Source: Acidimicrobiales bacterium (GTDB lineage Bacteria; Actinomycetota; Acidimicrobiia; Acidimicrobiales; SZUA-35). From it: a stretch of 34,276 nucleotides of DNA. The position numbers were made by a program, and so were the translations under genes. The stretch lies in NCBI GenBank assembly GCA_020630195.1, contig JAHDBV010000051.1, positions 1-34,276 of the forward strand, read 5' to 3'. Below, one piece after another: positions 1-8,104 of this stretch (position 1 is its first letter; each line of letters opens with the position of its first letter). Below the pieces are notes generated by a model. It had not been told where the DNA came from and made no database searches. It saw only the letters and a program-made list of their open reading frames with translations.

Positions 1-1
1 G

Positions 2-1297
2 CGCGAGTGCTCGATCCAGCGTCGCCACCAGAAGATCGTCGAGGAGGCCCCGTCACCGGTCGTCGACGACGAGATGCGCACGGCGATGGGGGAGGCGGCG
101 CTGTCCCTGGCCCGAACGCTCGGCTACGCCTCTGCGGGCACCGTCGAGTTCCTCGTCGACGACGCCACGAAGGAGTTCTTCTTCCTCGAGGTCAACACGC
201 GGCTCCAGGTCGAGCACCCCGTCACCGAGGAGGTCACGGGGTTCGACCTCGTGCGGGAGCAGCTCCGGGTCGCCGCGGGGGAGCCCCTCGGGTACGGCCA
301 GGACGCCATCGACTGGACGGGTCACTCGATCGAGGTACGGCTGTACGCGGAGGACCCCGACAACGACTTCCTGCCCGCCACCGGCACGCTCTCGGCCTAC
401 CAGCCGGCCGCCGAGCCGGAGGTTCGCTGGGACACCGGGGTCGAGCAGGGGAGTGTCGTCGGGGTCGACTTCGACCCGATGCTCGCCAAGGTGGTCGCCC
501 ACGGGCCGACCCGGGCCGATGCGGCCGGTCGGCTCGCACTCGCCCTCGAGCGGCTCCACCTGGGCGGTGTGGTCACCAACCGGGACTTCCTCGTGGCCAC
601 GCTCCGCAACCCGGCGTTCCTGGCCGGCGACACGACCACCGACTTCATCGAACGGATCGACCCCGGTGGCTCGCAGGCCGCCCCCGATGACCGCACCGCG
701 GCGATCGTCGCGGCCATGTGGCTGATGGGGCGGAACCGAGCCGCCGACGATGTCTGGGGGTTCGCTCCGGCCAACTTCCGGACCGGTGGCCTGCCGCCCC
801 AGTCGATCGAGTTCGTCGGTGCCGACCCGGACACGCCGACTCGCATCGAGTACCGCCGTCGTCGTGCCGGTGGTGTCACGCTCGGTTCGGGCGAGACCGT
901 GCTGACCCACGACTGGTCGCCCGAGGGCATCGAGGTCGAGATCGACGGCCGGCGGCTCCGGGCCCCGGTCACCGAGGCCGGCGGCGTCGTGTACGTCACC
1001 CTCGGCCGGACGACCGTGGTGCTGCCGATCGTGCCCCGGTTCACCGTGCCGGGCTCCGAACTGCCGACCGGCGGACTCGTGGCGCCGATGCCGGGTGCCG
1101 TCATCGAGGTCCGTTGCGCCGTCGGTGACGCCGTGACCGCCGGCCAGGTGCTGGTCGTGCTCGAGGCGATGAAGATGGAGCACCACATCTCGGCGCCGTT
1201 CGACGGCACGGTCACCGACGTCCCGATCGCCGTCGGTGGACAGGTCGACAACGGCGCGCTCCTCCTGACGATCACCGAGCCGGAGGCGAGCGAATGA
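2..1297 (+). CDS. Acyl-CoA carboxylase alpha subunit (biotin carboxylase + BCCP), 5' partial
   Basis: This is the C-terminal 431 residues of the biotin-bearing subunit of an acetyl-, propionyl-, methylcrotonyl- or geranyl-CoA carboxylase; the start lies before the window. Frame 2 opens inside the biotin carboxylase ATP-grasp domain (RECSIQRRHQK, then EEAPSP). The catalytic stretch EVNTRLQVEHPVTEE follows, then the biotin carboxylase C-terminal domain, a linker, and a biotinyl carrier domain whose EAMKM motif places the biotinylated lysine at bases 1172-1174. In this family the enzyme carboxylates biotin with ATP and bicarbonate, and a separate beta subunit, not seen here, transfers the carboxyl group to the acyl-CoA. 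The substrate cannot be read from this part. The adjacent AtuA-like gene makes a geranyl-CoA-like or other branched substrate an option, but only as inference. The stop overlaps the ATG of the mini-ORF that follows. Confidence 0.93.
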   Translation, partial: RECSIQRRHQKIVEEAPSPVVDDEMRTAMGEAALSLARTLGYASAGTVEFLVDDATKEFFFLEVNTRLQVEHPVTEEVTGFDLVREQLRVAAGEPLGYGQDAIDWTGHSIEVRLYAEDPDNDFLPATGTLSAYQPAAEPEVRWDTGVEQGSVVGVDFDPMLAKVVAHGPTRADAAGRLALALERLHLGGVVTNRDFLVATLRNPAFLAGDTTTDFIERIDPGGSQAAPDDRTAAIVAAMWLMGRNRAADDVWGFAPANFRTGGLPPQSIEFVGADPDTPTRIEYRRRRAGGVTLGSGETVLTHDWSPEGIEVEIDGRRLRAPVTEAGGVVYVTLGRTTVVLPIVPRFTVPGSELPTGGLVAPMPGAVIEVRCAVGDAVTAGQVLVVLEAMKMEHHISAPFDGTVTDVPIAVGGQVDNGALLLTITEPEASE

Positions 1298-1329
1298 ACA
1301 CCGAGCCCGAAACGGACGCCGAGGCATGA
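1294..1329 (+). other. 11-codon mini-ORF bridging two genes by ATGA overlaps
   Basis: The frame MNTEPETDAEA starts in an ATGA that overlaps the carboxylase stop. It ends in a second ATGA that contains the start codon of the AtuA-like gene. A GGAG Shine-Dalgarno element lies at 1282-1285, 8 nt before its start, whereas the AtuA-like start itself has no well-placed Shine-Dalgarno. It probably hands ribosomes from one gene to the next; whether the peptide has any role is unknown. Confidence 0.45.
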
Positions 1330-3083
1330 CCGACCCGATCCGCATCGCCAACTGCTCCGGCTTCTACGGCGACCGACTGTCGGCCGCGAAGGAGATGGTC
1401 GACGGCGGCCCGATCGACGCCCTGACCGGCGACTGGCTCGCCGAGCTCACGATGCTCATCCTCGCCCGCACCCAGGCGAAGCGGCCGGGCTCGGGCTACG
1501 CCCGCACGTTCGTGCAGCAGATGGAGCAGGTCATGGGCTCCTGCCTCGATCAGGGCATCAAGGTCGTGTCCAACGCCGGAGGGCTCGACCCCGACCACTG
1601 CGCCGAGGCCGTCGCCGAGGTCGCCGACACCCTCGGGCTCAACCCGACGATCGCCTACGTGAACGGCGACGACCTCCTGCCCCGACTCGGCGAGCTGCGT
1701 GACGCCGGTGTCGACATCCTCGATCTCGAGACCGGCGAACCCGTCGCCCCGATCGACTACATCTCCGCCAACGCCTATCTCGGCGCGTGGGGCATCGTCG
1801 AGGCCCTCGCACAGGGCGCCGACATCGTCGTGACCGGTCGGACGACGGATGCCGCCATCGTCGCCGGACCGGCGGCCTGGCATCACGGCTGGGCCCGCGA
1901 CGACTGGGACGCCATGGCCGGTGCCGTCGCGGCGGGCCACGTCATCGAGTGCGGCACGCAGGCCACGGGCGGCAACTACTCGTTCTTCACCGAGATCCCC
2001 GGTCTCGAACGGGCCGGGTTCCCGCTGGCCGAGGTCGCCGCCGACGGTTCGTCGGTGATCACGAAGCACCCCGGCACCGGCGGTGCGATCACCGTCGGCA
2101 CCGTCACCTCGCAGTTGCTCTATGAGATCGGCCCGCCCGGCTACCTCGGTCCGGATGTGACGGCCCGGTTCGACACGATGCAGCTCAGCCAGGAGGGGCC
2201 CGATCGTGTCCGGATCAGTGGGACGAAGGGCGAACGACCACCCGACACGTTGAAGGTCTCGATGAACGCCTGGGGTGGCTACCGCACCGATCTGACGGTC
2301 GCGCTGACCGGCCTCGACGTGGAGGCCAAGGCGGATCTCGTGGAGGCGGCGTTCTGGCGGGCGACACCGCTGTCGCCCGACGACTTCGAGAGTGTGAGCC
2401 AACGGGTGGTCCGCACCGACCACACCGATCCGAACTCGAACGAGGCGGCCACCGCGCAGTGGCGGCTGACCGTGAAGGACCCCGATGAACGCAAGACCCG
2501 GGCCCTCGCCCGGGCCGTGAACGACCTCGCACTCGCCACGATTCCCGGGATGTACGGCCTGCCCGGCGGTGGCGCCGGCCAACCCTTCGGGGTGCACACC
2601 TCCGGCCTCGTGCCCGCCGATCTGGTGCCCCAACACGTCACCGTGATCGGGGGCGATCGAACCGTGGTCGACTCGACCGCCCCGGCGGGCGAACCCGTGG
2701 TGGCCGCCACCGCGGTCGACCTGCCCGCACCCGCTGCGGGCGACACCCGGCGGGTGGCGCTCGGCTCGATCCTCGGCTCCCGCTCGGGCGACAAGGGCGG
2801 CAACGCGAATCTCGGTGTCTTCGCCCGCTCCGACGAGGCCTACGCGTGGATGGCCGAGTGGCTGACCGTCGACCGCCTCCGCGAGCTGTTGCCCGAAGCC
2901 GCCGCACTCGACATCGACCGCCACGAGCTGGCGAACCTCCGGTCGATCAACTTCGTGCTGCACGGTCTCCTCCAGGAGGGTGTCGCCGCGTCGACCCGCC
3001 AGGACGGCCAGGCGAAGTCGCTCGGTGAGTGGTTCCGCGCCCGCCACGCCGACATCCCGGTCGTACTGCTGGAGGACAGCTGA
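1326..3083 (+). CDS. AtuA-like (acyclic terpene utilisation family, DUF1446) protein
   Basis: The 585-residue protein matches the AtuA/DUF1446 family in both parts. The N-terminal domain carries IANCSGFYGDR, then ALTGDWLAELTMLIL, SNAGGLDP and DIVVTGRTTDAA. The smaller C-terminal AtuA-like domain begins near residue 475 (LGSILGSRSGDKGGNANLGV). AtuA is required for citronellol/geraniol degradation in Pseudomonas, but its reaction is not firmly known, and actinobacterial homologues are often found beside acyl-CoA carboxylases. The start is set by the ATGA overlap with the upstream mini-ORF; the stop overlaps the next start as TGATG. The protein is cytosolic, with no signal peptide or membrane segment. 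The family call is firm; a terpene substrate is inference from family and neighbours. Confidence 0.85.
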   Translation: MTDPIRIANCSGFYGDRLSAAKEMVDGGPIDALTGDWLAELTMLILARTQAKRPGSGYARTFVQQMEQVMGSCLDQGIKVVSNAGGLDPDHCAEAVAEVADTLGLNPTIAYVNGDDLLPRLGELRDAGVDILDLETGEPVAPIDYISANAYLGAWGIVEALAQGADIVVTGRTTDAAIVAGPAAWHHGWARDDWDAMAGAVAAGHVIECGTQATGGNYSFFTEIPGLERAGFPLAEVAADGSSVITKHPGTGGAITVGTVTSQLLYEIGPPGYLGPDVTARFDTMQLSQEGPDRVRISGTKGERPPDTLKVSMNAWGGYRTDLTVALTGLDVEAKADLVEAAFWRATPLSPDDFESVSQRVVRTDHTDPNSNEAATAQWRLTVKDPDERKTRALARAVNDLALATIPGMYGLPGGGAGQPFGVHTSGLVPADLVPQHVTVIGGDRTVVDSTAPAGEPVVAATAVDLPAPAAGDTRRVALGSILGSRSGDKGGNANLGVFARSDEAYAWMAEWLTVDRLRELLPEAAALDIDRHELANLRSINFVLHGLLQEGVAASTRQDGQAKSLGEWFRARHADIPVVLLEDS

Positions 3084-4198
3084 TGCTCACCCGTCTCGAC
3101 GACTACCCGATCCACCAGACGCCCGACCCGGTCGCGGTGCCGGCGTCGTCGGACCCGAACGTCTACGACCGGACCTGGTTCAACGCCTACAACGACGACG
3201 GCACGGCCTACTTCGGCTTCGGCACGGCCGTGTATCCACACCGCGAGATCCTCGATGCCCACTTCAGCGTGGTGACCGAGGGTGGGCAGCAGCACTGTGT
3301 GTACGCCTCCCGGCGGGCACCCGCGGAGCGGACCGATCAGTCGGTCGGTCCCGTGCGCTACGAGATCGACGAACCGATGCGCCGGTGTCGAGTGATCATC
3401 GACGACAACGAGGCCGGCGTCGGGTGTGATCTCACCTTCTCGGCCCGCACGTCGCCGATCCAGGAAGCACGACAGATCCTCTGGAACCGCCAACGGCGCT
3501 GGATGGACGCCACCCGCTACGCCCAGTTCGGGCGTTGGACGGGCACGGTGTCGACGCCCGACGGCGACCTCGAGATCGACAGCTGGCGGGGCACGAAGGA
3601 CCGCTCCTGGGGTGTGCGTACGGTCGGGGAGCGGGTCCCGATGGGTGCACCCGGGCCGTTCCAGCCGTTCTTCTTCGTCTGGGCCCCGCTGCAGTGGGAC
3701 GACCACGTGAGCCACGCCGTCTTCTTCGACGGATCCCGGGGCGAACCCCTGATCCGGGAGGGCCTGACGGCTCCGCTGTACGCGGCGCAGGGTGACATCC
3801 CCGAGAGCACCAACGAGTCGACCCACATGGCGGCCGCTCTGCACCGCCTGGAGTACCACCCGGGGACCCGCTGGGTCCGCCGTGGTGAGCTCGACCTGAT
3901 CGGTCTCGACGGAGCCACCCGCACGATCGAGATGACCCCGACACTCCGGTTCCAGTTCAAGGGCCTCGGCTACGGCCACCCCGAGTGGAAGCAGGGCATG
4001 TGGAAGGGTGAGCTCGCGGTCGGCGGTGAGAGCTTCGACCCCCTGACGCTCGACCCGCTTGCACCGGAGAACATCCACGTCCAGCAGGTCGTGAAGGTCG
4101 CCGACGGCGAGCGCACCGGCATCGGTGCCCTCGAACAGATCGTCATCGGCCCGTACGCACCGGCCGGCTTCACCGACCTGCTCGACGGTGCGGCCTGA
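3083..4198 (+). CDS. Uncharacterised protein with GTKDRSWGVR motif (CrtC/lipocalin-like family suspected)
   Basis: A 371-residue soluble protein. The ATG at 3083 is chosen because it overlaps the upstream stop (TGATG) and has GGAGG at 3071-3075, 7 nt away; the frame is open further upstream but only as unlikely coding sequence. It contains an N-terminal VYDRTWFNAYNDDG stretch, a central SWRGTKDRSWGVR motif and many beta-strand-like segments rich in Trp, Tyr and Thr. The central motif recalls actinobacterial domains of unknown function that sit with AtuA, phosphotransferase or fatty-acid genes and may adopt a lipocalin-like/hydroxyneurosporene-synthase barrel. That similarity is from memory and weak. 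Its place inside the operon suggests it handles the same hydrophobic substrate. I do not recognise a catalytic set. Confidence 0.6.
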   Translation: MLTRLDDYPIHQTPDPVAVPASSDPNVYDRTWFNAYNDDGTAYFGFGTAVYPHREILDAHFSVVTEGGQQHCVYASRRAPAERTDQSVGPVRYEIDEPMRRCRVIIDDNEAGVGCDLTFSARTSPIQEARQILWNRQRRWMDATRYAQFGRWTGTVSTPDGDLEIDSWRGTKDRSWGVRTVGERVPMGAPGPFQPFFFVWAPLQWDDHVSHAVFFDGSRGEPLIREGLTAPLYAAQGDIPESTNESTHMAAALHRLEYHPGTRWVRRGELDLIGLDGATRTIEMTPTLRFQFKGLGYGHPEWKQGMWKGELAVGGESFDPLTLDPLAPENIHVQQVVKVADGERTGIGALEQIVIGPYAPAGFTDLLDGAA

Positions 4199-4237
4199 GG
4201 CAGCCGGATCGAGATGAAGCGCCGAACGTCATCGGAC

Positions 4238-4243
4238 TAGCGT
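4238..4243 (+). promoter_or_regulatory. -10-like hexamer of a leaderless promoter for the acyl-CoA synthetase
   Basis: TAGCGT lies 6 nt before the ATG at 4250, and there is no Shine-Dalgarno in between. The same TAG/CAG-type hexamer at the same distance precedes many other starts in this window. Confidence 0.55.
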
Positions 4244-4249
4244 CCGGCC

Positions 4250-5884
4250 ATGGCGCTCTCGATCGACTCCGGTTCCACCGACACCCCGCTCATCGAGCTC
4301 ACGATCGGTGAGCAGCTCGCCGCCACGGTCGCCACCCACGGCGACCGCGAGGCCCTCGTCGTCGGCCACCAGGGCGTCCGGCAGACCTGGGCGGAGTTCG
4401 CCGCCACGGTCGACGAGGTGGCCAAGGGGTTGATGGCCCGCGGGATCGAGGCCGGCGACCGGGTCGGCATGTGGAGCCCCAACTTCGCCGAGTGGGTCTG
4501 GATCCAGTTCGCCACGGCCCGCATCGGGGCCGTCCAGGTCAACGTGAACCCCGCGTACCGCACGAGCGAGCTCGAATACGCGCTCAACCAGTCGGGCTGT
4601 CGGATGCTCGTCACCCGCACCGAGTACCTCACCTCGGCCTACCGGGACATGGTCGACTCGGTCGCCCCGAACGTGCCCGGGCTCGAGTCGGTCATCTACT
4701 TCGACACCGACGACTGGGCCGCGCTCGTTGCCGATGGCGCCTCCGTGAGCGACGAGGCCCTCGCCGCACGGGCGGCCTCGCTGAGTCCGGACGATCCGAT
4801 CAACATCCAGTACACGTCGGGCACCACCGGGTTCCCGAAGGGGGCCACGCTCAGCCACCGCAACATCCTGAACAACGCCGCCCTCGTCGGCCGGATGTGT
4901 GACTACGACGAGACCGACCGGATCTGCCTGCCGGTGCCCTTCTACCACTGCTTCGGCATGGTGATGGGCAACCTCGCCGCCTCGGTGTACGGCGCCGCGA
5001 TGATCGTGCCGACGCCGACGTTCGAGCCCGGGACCGTCCTCCGGTCGCTCGAGGAGGAGCGGGTCACGTCGCTCTACGGCGTGCCGACGATGTTCATCGC
5101 CCAGCTCGGCCACCCCGACCTCGAGACCCGCGATCTCGGCAGCCTGCGGACGGGGATCATGGCGGGGTCGCCGTGCCCGATCGAGGTCATGCGACAGGTC
5201 ATCGAGAAGATGAACATGCAGCAGGTGACGATCGCCTACGGCCAGACCGAGACCTCACCCGTGTCGACCCAGACCCGCACCGACGACTCGGTCGAGGTGC
5301 GGGTGACCACCGTCGGTCGGGTGCTGCCCCACACCGAGGCGAAGATCGTGGATCCCGAGACGGGCGACGTGATCGAGCGGGGTGCGAGCGGCGAGTACTG
5401 CACCCGGGGCTACCACGTGATGCTCGGCTACTGGAACGAGCCGGAGAAGACGGCCGAGGCCATCGACGCCGACGGCTGGATGCACTCGGGTGACCTCGCC
5501 ACGATGGACGACGACGGCTACGTGAACATCGTCGGCCGGATCAAGGACATGATCATCCGGGGTGGCGAGAACATCTATCCCCGGGAGATCGAGGAGTTCC
5601 TCTACACCCATCCCGCTGTGGCCGATGCCCAGGTGATCGGGGTGCCCGACCAGAAGTACGGCGAGGAGATCATGGCCTGGGTGCAGCTCGCCGAGGGAGC
5701 CGAGGCGACCGAGGACGACATCCGGGAGTACTGCCGCGGCAAGATCGCCCACTTCAAGATCCCCCGGTATCTGAAGATCGTCGACGGCTTCCCGATGACG
5801 GTCACCGGCAAGGTCCGCAAGGTCGAGATGCGGGAGAAGTCGATCGCCGATCTCGGCCTCGCCGCCGCGGCCGAGACGGCCTGA
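4250..5884 (+). CDS. Fatty-acyl-CoA synthetase / AMP-binding protein (FadD-like)
   Basis: A 544-residue member of the ANL adenylate-forming family that activates a carboxylic acid to its acyl-CoA with ATP. The P-loop [11 protein letters not shown] is at residues 188-198. YGQTETSPV is the A5 motif, [13 protein letters not shown] holds the ATP-ribose Asp, [20 protein letters not shown] is the hinge region, and the C-terminal catalytic lysine lies in TVTGKVRK. The length is normal for medium/long-chain FadD enzymes. An in-frame start with a -10-like hexamer 6 nt upstream suggests its own leaderless transcript. The P450 follows 2 nt after the stop, so the two are co-expressed. The chain length or ring nature of the acid cannot be read from the sequence. 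Confidence 0.92.
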   Translation: MALSIDSGSTDTPLIELTIGEQLAATVATHGDREALVVGHQGVRQTWAEFAATVDEVAKGLMARGIEAGDRVGMWSPNFAEWVWIQFATARIGAVQVNVNPAYRTSELEYALNQSGCRMLVTRTEYLTSAYRDMVDSVAPNVPGLESVIYFDTDDWAALVADGASVSDEALAARAASLSPDDPINIQYTSGTTGFPKGATLSHRNILNNAALVGRMCDYDETDRICLPVPFYHCFGMVMGNLAASVYGAAMIVPTPTFEPGTVLRSLEEERVTSLYGVPTMFIAQLGHPDLETRDLGSLRTGIMAGSPCPIEVMRQVIEKMNMQQVTIAYGQTETSPVSTQTRTDDSVEVRVTTVGRVLPHTEAKIVDPETGDVIERGASGEYCTRGYHVMLGYWNEPEKTAEAIDADGWMHSGDLATMDDDGYVNIVGRIKDMIIRGGENIYPREIEEFLYTHPAVADAQVIGVPDQKYGEEIMAWVQLAEGAEATEDDIREYCRGKIAHFKIPRYLKIVDGFPMTVTGKVRKVEMREKSIADLGLAAAAETA

Positions 5885-5886
5885 TC

Positions 5887-7245
5887 ATGTCCGACGCCAC
5901 GACCTCCCCGAGCGAGCTCGCCTCCACCACCGAACTCACCCGTGAGCAGTGGCTGGAGCGATCACGGTTCCGCAATCCCGAGATGGAGCAGATCCGCTTC
6001 GGCGGTGATCCGGCGCCGGCCGCCGGGCTCGCCGTGGAGGACATCAACCCGTTCAACGCCCACCTGTTCCGAGAGGACCGCTGGCAGGAGCACTTCGCCC
6101 GGCTGCGGCGAGAGGATCCGGTCCATCTCAACGAGCTGGCCTCGGCCGGTCGGTACTGGTCGATCACGACCTGGGACGACGTCCGCACGGTCGAGGGCGA
6201 CTGGGACACGTTCTCCTCCGGCCCGGGGGTCACGCTGTCGACGCCGGTCGGCACGGCACTGCCCGAGGGGGCCTTGCCGTTCGACGCGTTCATCTCGATG
6301 GATCCACCCCGCCAGACCGAGCAGCGCAAGACGGTGCGTGGCATCTCGGCACCGAGCAGTCTGCGCAACCTCGACGACCTGATCCGCGAACGGACCGTGG
6401 CCGTCCTCGAGTCGTTGCCGGAGGGGGAGACGTTCGACTGGGTCGAGACGGTGTCGGTCGAGCTGACCACACTGATGCTCGCCACGTTGTTCGGGTTCCC
6501 GTTGGAGGACCGCCACCTGCTCACACGCTGGTCCGACGTCGTGACCACCGTGCCCGAGCCCGGGACCGATCGTGGCACGGCCACACGACTGCGTGACGAG
6601 ATCCTCGACTGCGTCGCCTACTTCGACGGCCTCTGGGCGCAGCGTCGGGCCGAACCCGGCTTCGATCTCGTCTCGATGCTCGCGCATGGTGAGTCGACCC
6701 GCGAGATGTCGGCCATGGATCATCTCGGCAACCTGCTGCTTTTGATCGTCGGCGGCAACGACACGACGCGGAACTCGATGTCGGGCAGTGTGTACGCCCT
6801 CAACCGGTGGCCCGAGGAGTACGAGCGGCTCGATGCCGACCACTCCCTCGTCTCATCGCTCGTGCCCGAGGTGATCCGTTGGCAGACGCCGCTGTCGTAC
6901 ATGCGTCGGACCGCCACCCGTGACACCGAGCTCGGTGGGAAGCGGATCCTCGAGGGTGATCAGGTGCTGATGTGGTACTGCTCGGCCAACCGTGACGAGG
7001 CGATGTTCGGCGACGACGCGGATGCGTTGCGGATCGGGCGGACCAACGCCGAGCGGCATCTGTCGTTCGGCCACGGCGTCCACTACTGCATGGGTGCCCG
7101 GATCGCGGAGCTCCAGCTCCGGATCCTCTGGGAGGAGATCCTCCCGCGGTTCTCCCGGATCGAGGTGCAGGGCGAGCCGGAACGCACCCTCTCGTCGTGC
7201 GTGCACGGCTACACGAGCCTGCCCGTGCGGGTGTCCCGCCGCTGA
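5887..7245 (+). CDS. Cytochrome P450 monooxygenase
   Basis: A complete 452-residue soluble bacterial class I P450. The I-helix oxygen-binding motif is GGNDTT (residues 289-294). The ExxR pair is E328/R331 (EVIRW). The heme loop FGHGVHYCMG has the thiolate ligand Cys401, followed by ARIAELQLRI. This pattern resembles the bacterial P450s that hydroxylate terpenes such as linalool or sterol side chains, but the substrate cannot be assigned from motifs. No ferredoxin or reductase gene is next to it. It starts 2 nt after the acyl-CoA synthetase stop without a strong Shine-Dalgarno, so translation is probably coupled. A GC-rich hairpin follows the stop. Confidence 0.93.
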   Translation: MSDATTSPSELASTTELTREQWLERSRFRNPEMEQIRFGGDPAPAAGLAVEDINPFNAHLFREDRWQEHFARLRREDPVHLNELASAGRYWSITTWDDVRTVEGDWDTFSSGPGVTLSTPVGTALPEGALPFDAFISMDPPRQTEQRKTVRGISAPSSLRNLDDLIRERTVAVLESLPEGETFDWVETVSVELTTLMLATLFGFPLEDRHLLTRWSDVVTTVPEPGTDRGTATRLRDEILDCVAYFDGLWAQRRAEPGFDLVSMLAHGESTREMSAMDHLGNLLLLIVGGNDTTRNSMSGSVYALNRWPEEYERLDADHSLVSSLVPEVIRWQTPLSYMRRTATRDTELGGKRILEGDQVLMWYCSANRDEAMFGDDADALRIGRTNAERHLSFGHGVHYCMGARIAELQLRILWEEILPRFSRIEVQGEPERTLSSCVHGYTSLPVRVSRR

Positions 7246-7272
7246 GCGCCGGGCCGACGGCGCGGCCCGCTC
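7244..7272 (+). terminator. GC-rich hairpin after the P450 gene
   Basis: Arms CGGGCC (7250-7255) and GGCCCG (7264-7269) form a perfect 6-bp stem with an 8-nt loop, and GAGCG/CGCTC can pair as an outer alternative. There is no U-run, as is common for actinobacterial terminators. Confidence 0.4.
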
Positions 7273-7313
7273 GGCCATCCGGGCGCCCCGCTCGATTCGG
7301 CGCGCCCTTGCTG

Positions 7314-7345
7314 GAATAGAACATCGCGATATATCGTTATCTTCA
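7314..7345 (+). promoter_or_regulatory. AT-rich operator/promoter island upstream of the PadR gene
   Basis: This is the most AT-rich stretch noticed in the window. It contains two overlapping perfect palindromes, ATCGCGAT (7323-7330) and CGATATATCG (7327-7336), and a -10-like TATCTT (7338-7343). PadR-family regulators typically bind AT-rich dyads in their own promoters, so autoregulation is likely by inference. The -35 element is unclear. Confidence 0.5.
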
Positions 7346-7357
7346 TCACGTCGTCGG

Positions 7358-7489
7358 ATGGACCGACGACGATCGACCATGGAGACGCATTGCATCGCAA
7401 GCATCGACGAATGGACCACGACACCCTCGATCGCACCGATGGCGGTCGGGACGGCAGCCGGCGCCGCCGGCGGAGAGGAGGCCCCATGA
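7358..7489 (+). CDS. Leader ORF (43 codons) ATGA-coupled to padR
   Basis: The frame begins ATG at 7358 (MDRRRSTMETHC) with a second in-frame ATG at 7379, and ends TSIAP-like low-complexity sequence with GEEAP. Its stop TGA overlaps the padR ATG as ATGA. It lies between the operator island and padR, so it should be on the same transcript. No family is recognised. It may be a translated leader that couples translation to padR, or only an open stretch in GC-rich DNA. Confidence 0.3.
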   Translation: MDRRRSTMETHCIASIDEWTTTPSIAPMAVGTAAGAAGGEEAP

Positions 7490-7974
7490 AGGGTGACCAT
7501 CCACACGGCCGCGGCGGCCACGGCTCCCGAGGGCGCGAACGAGCACGACGGGGAGCGGCCGCCGAGGCCGTGCTCCTGCTGCTCGGCGAACGCCCCATGC
7601 ACGGCTACGAGATGATCGAGGAACTCGATCAGCGCAGCGACGGCAACTGGCGCCCGAGCCCCGGCTCGGTCTACCCGACACTGCGGCGGATGGAAGGCCG
7701 CGGTGTCATCGCCGGCGCCGAAGGCGACGACGGCAAGCGGGTGTACACACTCACCGACGCCGGCCGCGAACGCCTCGACCAGCGCGACCCCGACGCACCC
7801 GCCCCCTGGGAGGCCTTCGCCGAAGACGGCGCCTCCCTCCGCCCGATCGTGCACGAACTGATCGCCCAGGCCAAGCAGGTCGGGCGCTTCGGAACGGCCC
7901 AGCAGCGGGAGAAGGCCAAGGAGATCCTGACGAACGCCAAGTCGGATCTCTACGCCGTCATGGCCGACGGCTGA
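7486..7974 (+). CDS. PadR-family transcriptional regulator
   Basis: A 162-residue regulator. The start at 7486 is chosen because GGAGAGGAGG at 7472-7481 is an excellent Shine-Dalgarno 4 nt away and the PadR fold begins soon after. A His/Gly/Arg-rich N-terminal tail (MKGDHPHGRGGHG) precedes the winged helix (AEAVLLLLGERPMHGYEMIEEL, then SPGSVYPTLRRMEGRGVI). The C-terminal part is the helical dimerisation region. PadR proteins repress genes by binding operator DNA and are released by ligands. The AT-rich dyad upstream is a likely self-operator and the ABC exporter downstream a likely target, although a strong terminator lies between them. The His-rich tail could bind metal, but that is only a guess. 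Confidence 0.9.
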   Translation: MKGDHPHGRGGHGSRGRERARRGAAAEAVLLLLGERPMHGYEMIEELDQRSDGNWRPSPGSVYPTLRRMEGRGVIAGAEGDDGKRVYTLTDAGRERLDQRDPDAPAPWEAFAEDGASLRPIVHELIAQAKQVGRFGTAQQREKAKEILTNAKSDLYAVMADG

Positions 7975-7986
7975 TGCCTCGAGCGT

Positions 7987-8028
7987 CCCGTCCGTCCCGG
8001 CGGATCCGAATCCGGTTGGACGGACGGG
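7987..8028 (+). terminator. Strong terminator hairpin after padR
   Basis: Perfect 11-bp arms CCCGTCCGTCC (7987-7997) and GGACGGACGGG (8018-8028) enclose a 20-nt loop that holds a further GGAT/ATCC inner stem. It starts 13 nt after the padR stop, so the ABC exporter genes downstream probably need their own promoter. Confidence 0.75.
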
Positions 8029-8053
8029 CCGTCAGGGTGTGAAGGTGCACCAC

Positions 8054-8104
8054 CGAAGGGGCGACCGTGCCCCGAGGGGGCGACGCCCCTCCCGAAGGGG
8101 GCGA
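8054..8104 (+). repeat. Three direct repeats of CGA(A/G)GGGG(G)CGA in the ABC exporter leader
   Basis: Near-identical 12-13 bp units begin at 8054, 8073 and 8093, spaced 19 and 20 bp, and the last runs into the start codon. The segment GCCCC at 8085-8089 can pair with GGGGC at 8077-8081 or with GGGGGC at 8097-8102, which includes the purine-rich ribosome-binding region. The two hairpins are mutually exclusive. Confidence 0.5.
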
